Origin: Phytoactinopolyspora endophytica
Lineage (GTDB): Bacteria; Actinomycetota; Actinomycetes; Jiangellales; Jiangellaceae
Assembly (NCBI RefSeq): GCF_004138495.1
Contig: NZ_ML142856.1
Location: forward strand, 295,582-307,809
Length of the DNA stretch: 12,228 nucleotides
Reading direction: 5' to 3'
Each line of letters opens with the position of its first letter. Positions within the stretch are counted from its first letter, which is position 1. The position numbers were made by a program, and so were the translations under genes. Below, in pieces: positions 6,991 to 12,228 of this stretch. The notes under the pieces were generated by a model, which had not been told where the DNA came from, did no database searches, and worked only from the letters and a program-made list of their open reading frames with translations.

Positions 6991-7059
6991 AGTCCTCTCA
7001 CCGTCGCTCGTTTCGGGTGGGAATCTTGAGAACATCGAGCAATCGTGCGTTGCGGAGAA

Positions 7060-7959
7060 TCATGGTCGCTGGTCGGTGGCACCTCCCCCCTGCACAAGGC
7101 CGGTGAGGAAGGACAACCCATCGACGGCGATGGCATCCTGGCTGTGCGCCAGCGGACGCCAGATCGAGGTCGCCGCCGCGAGCGTCGCGTTCTCTGCGGT
7201 GAAGGATTCGATCACCAGTGGCCCCTGGTACCCCGCCGCATCGAGCGCCGCGACGAAGCCCGGCCAGTCGAGGTGGTCCGCGCCGGGAGCACCACGATCG
7301 TTCGCACAGACCTGCACGTGCGCGATCCGCCCGGCGGCCTTCCGGACGGCTGCCGGGATGTCCTGCTCCTCGATGTTCATGTGGTAGATATCCAGCGCGA
7401 CGCCGCAGGCTTCGGTCGGCAGACCTTCCAGCGCCTCCAGCACCTGGTCGACGGTATTGATCATGCTCGTCTCGTATCGGTTGAGCGGTTCGACGGCCAC
7501 CGTCACGCCGGCGCTCTTCGCGTGCTCGACCACCGGGGCAAGGCTGTCGCGAAGCTGCAGGTAACAGCCACGCCGCTCGGTGTCGGACATCCGCCACGTT
7601 CGCCCTACCGACGCATAGGCCGGACCGGCGACAACCGGCGACGAGACCCTGGCCGCCATGTCCACCACCCGCCGCAGGTAGTCACGAGTGGCAGCGACCG
7701 TCGCTCGATCGGCCGCCACCAGCTCACGCCCCGTTCCCATCGCCAGCACGATGGTGGCCGTCAGGCCGAGCGAGTCGAGCAACTTCGCGGTGCGGTCGGG
7801 ATCCCAGTCGTCGACGTTCTCGACCGGAAGCTCGATCACGTCGAAGCCCCAACCCCGGATCCGTGGTGCCAGATCAGCGAGACGGTCATCGGTCAGGGGC
7901 GAGGTCCACACCCACGTGTTGACCCCCAACGTCCTGGTTGTCTTCGTCGGTCCTGCCAT
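7060..7959 (-). CDS. Sugar isomerase/3-epimerase-type TIM-barrel protein
   Basis: A 299-residue protein of the xylose-isomerase-like TIM-barrel superfamily, closest in motifs to ketose 3-epimerases (D-tagatose/D-psicose 3-epimerase group). The four expected metal and catalytic residues can be placed at E157 (VAVEPLNRYET), D190 (VALDIYHMNIEE), H214 (HVQVCANDRGAPG) and E251 (PLVIESF). This supports an active divalent-metal enzyme that moves a proton at a sugar carbon next to a ketone. ATG 7959 is chosen, not ATG 7983, because AAGGAG at 7965-7970 lies 5 bases from it. It lacks a signal peptide and so acts in the cytoplasm. It lies between the prenyl synthase gene (54-base gap) and the ThuA/dehydrogenase gene (69-base gap), probably in one transcript. 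Together with ThuA it hints at keto-sugar metabolism. The exact substrate is unknown. Confidence 0.85.
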   Translation of the reverse strand: MAGPTKTTRTLGVNTWVWTSPLTDDRLADLAPRIRGWGFDVIELPVENVDDWDPDRTAKLLDSLGLTATIVLAMGTGRELVAADRATVAATRDYLRRVVDMAARVSSPVVAGPAYASVGRTWRMSDTERRGCYLQLRDSLAPVVEHAKSAGVTVAVEPLNRYETSMINTVDQVLEALEGLPTEACGVALDIYHMNIEEQDIPAAVRKAAGRIAHVQVCANDRGAPGADHLDWPGFVAALDAAGYQGPLVIESFTAENATLAAATSIWRPLAHSQDAIAVDGLSFLTGLVQGGGATDQRP

Positions 7960-8013
7960 GCGATCTCCTTCCTTTCGCTTCATCCAAGGCAGGGCCCTCT
8001 AGCCCCGCCCGGG

Positions 8014-9198
8014 TCAGTGGTTTCTGCGAAGCGCCAGTTCCACCAGCAGCCGCAGCTCGTCGGCGGCGTCCGGATCCGGATCGGCTCGTTCCAGCGCGCC
8101 GAGCGCCAGGGTGGCGCGCCGCTCGGCCTCGACCTGTGCCCATCGCCGGCCGCCGGCCCGCTCGATGAGATCCGCCACCCGTGCCACCTCCGTGTCCGCC
8201 GGACGCTCACCATCCGCAGGCACGCCATCCGCAGGCACGCCATCCGCAGGCACGCCATCCGCAGGCACGCCATCCGCAGGACCGGTCCCCGTCGCCGCCC
8301 GGCAGCGACCGGCGTAGTGCTCGCTCAGCTCGGCGCTCGCCTCGTTCTCGGCGGTCAGCGCGGCGACGATCGGGAGGGTCATCTTCCGGCTGGTCACGTC
8401 CGCTCCGACCGGCTTGCCGGTGGATGCGGGGTCGCCCCAGATGCCGAGCAGGTCATCGGTGAGCTGGAACGCCACGCCTAGCTGGCAGCCGAACTCCCGA
8501 TAAGACGTGGCGATGTCCGGGGCGGCTCCGGCGGCCATCGCGCCGAGCTGGCAGGCGCAGCCGAGCAACGCCCCGGTCTTGTCCTCCGCCATCGCCAGGC
8601 ATCCGGGCAGATCGACCTGTTCGGTTCCGGCCTGCAGGGCCAGGTCGGTGGCCTGCCCGCGGCACAATCTGAGCAGGGCCTCGGCGAGGACTTCCGCCGC
8701 GCGCGGGCCGCTGACTGCGACCGTGTGCAGTGCGGCGCCGAGCAACGTGTCACCGGTGAGGATCGCGCGGCCGGTGCCGAAGACGGTCCATGCGGCGGGC
8801 CGGTGGCGCCGGGTGTGGTCGCCGTCCATGACGTCGTCGTGTAGCAGTGAGAAGTCGTGCAGCAGTTCCACGGCCACGGCCGCGGTGGTGACCGCCTCCG
8901 AGGTCCGCGGGCCGTCGCCGGCGGCGCGGGCGCAAGTGAGTGCGAGCGCGGGCCGCAACGCCTTCCCGGGACGGGTGCGGTGGTGTCCTTCGGCGTCCCA
9001 CAGGCCGGCGTGGTAGCCGGCGATGATCCGGACGCTTTCCGGCAACCGGTCCAGTATTGCCCGCAGCTCCGGCTCGATCAGCCGCCGTACGTCGTCCAAC
9101 AGCCGTTCAGCCGACGCGCGCGAATCCGGGCCGGCGGTCTCGCCCGGTGCAGGCCCGCCCGGATCCACCACGGTGCTGCCCCCGCGCGACCGGTTCAC
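8014..9198 (-). CDS. All-trans polyprenyl diphosphate synthase (probably short chain, near C20)
   Basis: A 394-residue isoprenyl diphosphate synthase, which condenses IPP onto an allylic diphosphate in the cytoplasm. It shows all core motifs: GKALRP (78-83), the first aspartate-rich motif DDVMD (121-125), LTGDTLLGAALH, and the second motif DDLLGIWGD (248-256). Phe 116, five residues before the first motif, is a bulky residue of the kind that stops growth at C20 in archaeal-type geranylgeranyl synthases. Residues 307-330 are a PADGV repeat absent from ordinary family members. The GTG start at 9198 overlaps the stop of the upstream phosphodiesterase gene (GTGA). GTG 9171 is a serious alternative, because GGGGG lies 7 bases before it. 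Placement beside ebo-type genes suggests it feeds a UbiA-type prenyltransferase expected upstream. Enzyme class is firm; chain length is inferred. Confidence 0.9.
   Translation of the reverse strand: MNRSRGGSTVVDPGGPAPGETAGPDSRASAERLLDDVRRLIEPELRAILDRLPESVRIIAGYHAGLWDAEGHHRTRPGKALRPALALTCARAAGDGPRTSEAVTTAAVAVELLHDFSLLHDDVMDGDHTRRHRPAAWTVFGTGRAILTGDTLLGAALHTVAVSGPRAAEVLAEALLRLCRGQATDLALQAGTEQVDLPGCLAMAEDKTGALLGCACQLGAMAAGAAPDIATSYREFGCQLGVAFQLTDDLLGIWGDPASTGKPVGADVTSRKMTLPIVAALTAENEASAELSEHYAGRCRAATGTGPADGVPADGVPADGVPADGVPADGERPADTEVARVADLIERAGGRRWAQVEAERRATLALGALERADPDPDAADELRLLVELALRRNH
8211..8280. repeat. 15-bp tandem repeat inside the prenyl synthase gene
   Basis: The unit CATCCGCAGGCACGC is repeated without a mismatch for 70 bases (four full copies and two thirds of a fifth). 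It encodes PADGV repeats at residues 307-330 of the prenyl synthase. Because the unit is a multiple of three, copy changes keep the frame. Perfect identity points to recent expansion by slippage. Confidence 0.95.
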
Positions 9199-10574
9199 TG
9201 GGCAGTCACTGGCGCACCGGCCAGTTCCATGACGAGCCCATGCACATCGGTGGCATCGAAGCGTTCTCGTGCGACGCCGGGGTTCGAGCACAGCAGCACC
9301 GGGCCGTGCGCCGGATCGCCCGGCAACCGTCCGTGGCTGCCGCGCACAGGCGAGGGGTGGAGCGGCACGACGTTCATCGCATAGCGCAGGCCGAGCTTCT
9401 TACGGCTCAGGCCGGCCGCCGCACGCAGCTTCACCCAGGGATCGGCCGGGTTGAGGAAGAGCTCGGCCGGGTCGTATCCGGGCTTCTTGTGGATGTCGAC
9501 GGCGCGGGCGAAGTCGGGTGCCCGGGCGTCGTCGAGCCAGTAGTAGTAGGTGAACCAGGCGTCCGGCTCGGCCACCAGGACCAGTTCTCCGGCGCGGGGA
9601 TGGTCGAGTCCGTGCGCGGCCTTGCCGTCGGCGTCGAGCACCTCGGCCACGCCGGGCAGCGCGGTCACGAGGTCGCGCACCTGGTCCAGGTCGGCTGGAT
9701 CACGCACGTAGACGTGCGCGATCTGATGGTCGGCGACCGCGAACGCCCGCGATGTCCATGGGTCGAGCAGTTCGCCGCTGGCGTTGGTATGCACATGCAG
9801 CAGCCCGGCCCGGCGCAGCGCCCGGTTGACGTCCACCGGCCGGTGCGCGGCGGTGATGCCGTACTCGCTGAGCGCGACGACGGTCACACCCTGGTCGTCG
9901 GCGTCGTCCAGCAGCGGTGTCAGCACCGCGTCCACGTCGCGGGCGGCGGCCACCGCCTGCGGGCTGTCCGGGCCGAACCGTTGCAGGTCGTAGTCGAGAT
10001 GAGGCACGTAGGCGAGGGTGAGGTCGTGTTCGGGCAGCAGCATCCGGGTGGCCTCGACGATCCAGCGGGAGCTCTCGATAGATGCGGTGGGGCCCCAGTA
10101 GTGGAACAGCGGGAACGTGCCGAGCCGGTCGGTGAGGACGTCGTGCAGGGCGGATGGCCAGGTCCAGCAGTCCGGCGACTTGCGGCCGTCGGCGTGGTAG
10201 ACCGGCCGCGGCGTGACGGTCGTATCGGTGCTGGAACCCATCGCGTACCACCAGCACACGTTGGCCACCCGGTAGCCGGGGCGGGTGCGCCGGATGGTCT
10301 CCCACACCTTCTCGCCCTGCACGAGCCGGTTGTGTTGCCGCCACAGCAGCACCTCACCCAGGTCGCGGAAGTACCAGCCGTTCCCGACGATCCCGTGCTC
10401 GCGGGGAAGGGTCCCGGTCAGGAAGGTGGACTGGGCCGAGCAGGTGACCGCCGGTAGCACCGTGCCCAGCTCGGCGGAGAACCCGTCGTCGGCGAGCTTG
10501 CTCAGCCGGGGCATGTGCGCCAGCAGCCGTGGGGTCAGCCCGACGACGTCGATGACCAGCAGCTTGTCCCTCAC
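9195..10574 (-). CDS. eboF: EboF-like alkaline-phosphatase-superfamily phosphodiesterase/nucleotide pyrophosphatase
   Basis: A 459-residue protein of the type I phosphodiesterase/nucleotide pyrophosphatase family. It begins with the metal-binding strand KLLVIDVVGLTP (D9). The nucleophile region AVTCSAQSTFLTGTLPREHGIVGNGWY (T44) follows, then PHLDYDLQRFGPD (D194), ALSEYGITAAHRP (E237) and DIHKKPGYDP (H362). Two motifs differ from the classic two-zinc enzymes: SEYG where SDHG is usual, and Gln where a His normally follows the aspartate at 194. No signal peptide is seen. GTG 10574 overlaps the TGA of the EboE-like gene in a GTGA, showing translational coupling. EboF is the usual phosphodiesterase-type member of ebo clusters, and the neighbouring EboE and EboB homologues support this name. 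The substrate is unknown; a phosphorylated prenyl or cyclitol intermediate is a possible guess. Confidence 0.82.
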   Translation of the reverse strand: MRDKLLVIDVVGLTPRLLAHMPRLSKLADDGFSAELGTVLPAVTCSAQSTFLTGTLPREHGIVGNGWYFRDLGEVLLWRQHNRLVQGEKVWETIRRTRPGYRVANVCWWYAMGSSTDTTVTPRPVYHADGRKSPDCWTWPSALHDVLTDRLGTFPLFHYWGPTASIESSRWIVEATRMLLPEHDLTLAYVPHLDYDLQRFGPDSPQAVAAARDVDAVLTPLLDDADDQGVTVVALSEYGITAAHRPVDVNRALRRAGLLHVHTNASGELLDPWTSRAFAVADHQIAHVYVRDPADLDQVRDLVTALPGVAEVLDADGKAAHGLDHPRAGELVLVAEPDAWFTYYYWLDDARAPDFARAVDIHKKPGYDPAELFLNPADPWVKLRAAAGLSRKKLGLRYAMNVVPLHPSPVRGSHGRLPGDPAHGPVLLCSNPGVARERFDATDVHGLVMELAGAPVTAQ

Positions 10575-11740
10575 AGCGCCTCCATACCGATGCCGATCAG
10601 CCGTTCGGCGGCCCAGCTCAGCTCGGCCGCCAGCCCGTCCACCAGGCCGGCGACGTCCTCCGGTCGCCGTCCCTGCGGCAGCACGGACCAGGTGTAGGTC
10701 TCCACCTCGATGTGGTCGGTCACCGCCGACGGTCCGCCGAACAGCAGCCGCAGTGTCTGTTCCAGGTGGTCGTGGGTGCCGTCCAGCGGCTCGGCCGGAC
10801 GCTGGTGCAGCGGCACATGGAAATGGACCCGCCACGGGCCGCGGCCGCGCAACGCGCGCCGGCCTTCCAGCGCCTCGGGCAGATCGTCCCGCCCGACGGT
10901 CCGGTCGCCGGCATGCTCGCGGGTCTGGTGCAGGAACCGGTCCTCGGCGTAGCGCGTCAGTTCCCGTCTGAGCGCGGGATCGGCCGGCGCGGCGGCATGC
11001 AGCGCCGCGGAGGCTTGGGTCTTGACCACCGGCAGGCCGGCGTCGGACAGGCGTCGCAACGCCGCTGCGGGGTCCTCGAACTGCACCGCGAGGTGGCATG
11101 TGTCCAGGCAGACGCCGATACGCTCGGTGTCCACCGCGGCGAGGCGCTCGGCGGCGTCTGTCGTGGTTTCCACGATGCAGCCGGGTTCCGGCTCCAGCCC
11201 GACCCGGACGCTCCGCCCGGTCTCCGCCTCCAGCTTGTCCAGCCCGTCGGCCAGCCGGGCCAGGTGGTCTTCGGCTTGGCGCTGCCGATCGGCGTACCAC
11301 GGGCTGCGCCAGCCCAGCGGGAGCGTCGAGATGCTGCCGCGTTCCGCGTCGTCCGGCAGCAGGCGGGCCAGCACGGCCGCACAGTTCAGCGTGTACTCCA
11401 GCCGGGCCGGCTCGCACCAGTCCGGACGGTAGACCGCCTTCTTCACCTCGGGGTCGTGGAAGCCCGCGTACGGGAAGGCGTTGAGCGTGACCACCTCCAG
11501 CCCGTTGCCGGCCAGCGCGCTGCGCAGCCGCTGCAGGTCGGCGTCGTTGCCGGCAAGGTGTGTGGCCACTGGGGCCGGCAGCCACAGGCCCAGCCCGAGC
11601 CGGTCGACGCCGAGCCGGGACCGGACCCCGCCGCCGTAGGAGGACACCTGCTCCAGAAGCGCCTCGAGGTCCTCCGTGGGGTGGACGTTGGTGCAGTACG
11701 CGAGGTGGACGACGGTGCCGTCGGGATGCCGCATCCGCAT
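10571..11740 (-). CDS. eboE: EboE-like xylose-isomerase-type TIM-barrel protein
   Basis: A 389-residue protein with the EboE pattern: the opening VHLAYCTNVHPTEDLEALL, then LNAFPYAGFHDPEVKKAVY near residue 87, TLPLGWRSPWY near 139, and barrel strands carrying likely metal ligands at E183 (VGLEPEPGC), D213 and H216 (VCLDTCHLAV), H308 (HFHVPLH) and E345 (HIEVETYTW). It differs from ordinary sugar isomerases in length and in the N-terminal TNVHP motif, which is characteristic of the ebo family. ATG 11740 follows the TatD-type gene by only 3 bases. A strong AGGAGGG at 11748-11754 lies inside the end of that gene; an ATG two codons later is a possible alternative. It is cytoplasmic, and the family's reaction is unknown. 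Gene order B-E-F within a tight run makes the ebo assignment likely. Confidence 0.82.
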   Translation of the reverse strand: MRMRHPDGTVVHLAYCTNVHPTEDLEALLEQVSSYGGGVRSRLGVDRLGLGLWLPAPVATHLAGNDADLQRLRSALAGNGLEVVTLNAFPYAGFHDPEVKKAVYRPDWCEPARLEYTLNCAAVLARLLPDDAERGSISTLPLGWRSPWYADRQRQAEDHLARLADGLDKLEAETGRSVRVGLEPEPGCIVETTTDAAERLAAVDTERIGVCLDTCHLAVQFEDPAAALRRLSDAGLPVVKTQASAALHAAAPADPALRRELTRYAEDRFLHQTREHAGDRTVGRDDLPEALEGRRALRGRGPWRVHFHVPLHQRPAEPLDGTHDHLEQTLRLLFGGPSAVTDHIEVETYTWSVLPQGRRPEDVAGLVDGLAAELSWAAERLIGIGMEAL

Positions 11741-11743
11741 GGC

Positions 11744-12228
11744 TCAGCCCTCCTCTCGCCCGGTCTGGCGCTGCCCACGCAGCACCGAGTTGCCTTCGAA
11801 GGTGGCTGTCTGGTCGGCACTGTCGTCGCCCGCGTCGTCGAGGAGCAGGCGACCGCTCTGCCCGTAGAAGGCGACCGGGTTGCGCCACAGCACACGGTCC
11901 ACGTCGTTGTCGCCGAACCCGCCGTCGAGCATCGCTCGGCCGGTCTTGGCCGTCTTCAGCGGGTCGCTGCGGCCCCAGTCCGCGGCCGAGTTGACGATCA
12001 TCTTCTCCAGGCCGTACTCACGCAGGAGGGCCACCATCCGCTGCTCGTCCATCTTGGTGTCCGGATAGATCGAGAAACCCATCCAGCACCCCGAGTCGGC
12101 GACCATCCGCACGGTCAGCTCGTTCAGGTGGTCCACCAGCACCCGTTCCGGCGGCAGCCCGGACTCGGAGACCAGCTCGAGCGTGCGCCGGGTGCCGGCG
12201 GCCTTGTCCCGGTGCGGGGTGTGCACCA
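11744..12228 (-). CDS. eboB: EboB-like TatD-family metal-dependent hydrolase (C-terminal part)
   Basis: About 161 codons are visible, ending with TGA at 11744-11746; the gene runs off the right edge. The C-terminal half of a TatD-type amidohydrolase barrel is recognisable. It contains VHTPHRDKAAGTRRTLEL, the metal-binding histidine in VLVDHLNE, and the aspartate of NSAADWGRSDPLKT, with GFSIYPDTK between them. TatD relatives are metal-dependent nucleases or hydrolases, and the ebo version (EboB) has no known substrate. The position 3 bases before the EboE-like gene fits the ebo cluster. The last ~35 residues (DDSADQTATFEGN and onwards) look like a variable tail. Family assignment is firm; the ebo name depends on its neighbours. 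Confidence 0.8.
   Translation of the reverse strand, partial: VHTPHRDKAAGTRRTLELVSESGLPPERVLVDHLNELTVRMVADSGCWMGFSIYPDTKMDEQRMVALLREYGLEKMIVNSAADWGRSDPLKTAKTGRAMLDGGFGDNDVDRVLWRNPVAFYGQSGRLLLDDAGDDSADQTATFEGNSVLRGQRQTGREEG

Noticed and set aside
6991..7035. Earlier start at ATG 7035 for the secreted protein
   Set aside because: It would put 15 polar residues before the signal peptide and ignores the Shine-Dalgarno-like GGTGAGAGG in front of ATG 6990.
8211..8280. 15-bp repeats considered as a CRISPR array or iteron origin
   Set aside because: There are no spacers between copies, and the repeat lies in frame inside a gene with intact catalytic motifs on both sides of the enzyme core.
7045..8481. 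Open frame of 478 codons on the plus strand
   Set aside because: It covers the antisense of the epimerase and part of the prenyl synthase genes, and its product is arginine-rich and of low complexity with no family pattern.
9057..10457. Open frame of 466 codons on the plus strand
   Set aside because: It is antisense to the EboF-like gene, which has full motifs on the other strand.
10575..11888. Upstream extension of the EboF-like frame to 897 codons
   Set aside because: The extension runs through the EboE-like gene in another frame and is rich in Arg, Ala and Pro without motifs. The GTG at 10574 overlapping the EboE stop is the natural start.

Overview
The window comes from a high-GC Gram-positive bacterium (Actinomycetota). 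The evidence is GC-rich third codon positions throughout, GTG starts with GTGA stop/start overlaps, a probable leaderless gene with an actinobacterial TAnnnT -10 element, an initiator tRNA without an encoded CCA, and secreted multidomain carbohydrate proteins of a type common in soil and marine actinomycetes. A member of the Jiangellales or a relative is a guess from the protein types, not something the sequence proves.

Left part (1-2660). A divergent redox-style module opens the window. It contains the first 50 residues of an HxlR/DUF24 winged-helix regulator on the minus strand. Opposite it are an FMN-type pyridoxamine-phosphate-oxidase-like protein and a one-domain VOC (glyoxalase/dioxygenase fold) protein on the plus strand. 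A perfect 13-bp inverted repeat with a 3-bp spacer lies between them and is the likely operator. Next come remains of a decayed membrane-protein gene, then an independent, probably leaderless, two-domain VOC protein, ending at a strong hairpin shared with a convergent tRNA.

Middle (2663-2910). An initiator tRNA-fMet (CAT) lies on the minus strand. Two inverted repeats separate it from the large gene behind it.

Right part (2911-12228). Six genes run on the minus strand, tightly packed and probably one operon. In order of transcription they are: a TatD-type metal hydrolase (EboB-like, 5' end outside the window), a xylose-isomerase-like TIM-barrel protein (EboE-like), an alkaline-phosphatase-superfamily phosphodiesterase (EboF-like), an all-trans polyprenyl diphosphate synthase, a sugar 3-epimerase-type TIM barrel, and a 1359-residue secreted ThuA/sugar-dehydrogenase protein. 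The first three match the conserved ebo cluster, known from cyanobacterial scytonemin export and from Pseudomonas, and otherwise little understood. The usual ebo partners (EboA, the UbiA-type prenyltransferase EboC, the sugar-phosphate cyclase EboD) would be expected just beyond position 12228. A polyprenyl synthase in the same run suggests that the prenyl donor for the UbiA enzyme is made locally.

The most unusual features are the ebo-prenyl synthase-sugar enzyme operon, a LamG domain that looks circularly permuted and nested inside a CBM6 domain of the secreted protein, altered metal-site motifs in the EboF-like enzyme, and an exact 15-bp tandem repeat within the prenyl synthase reading frame.
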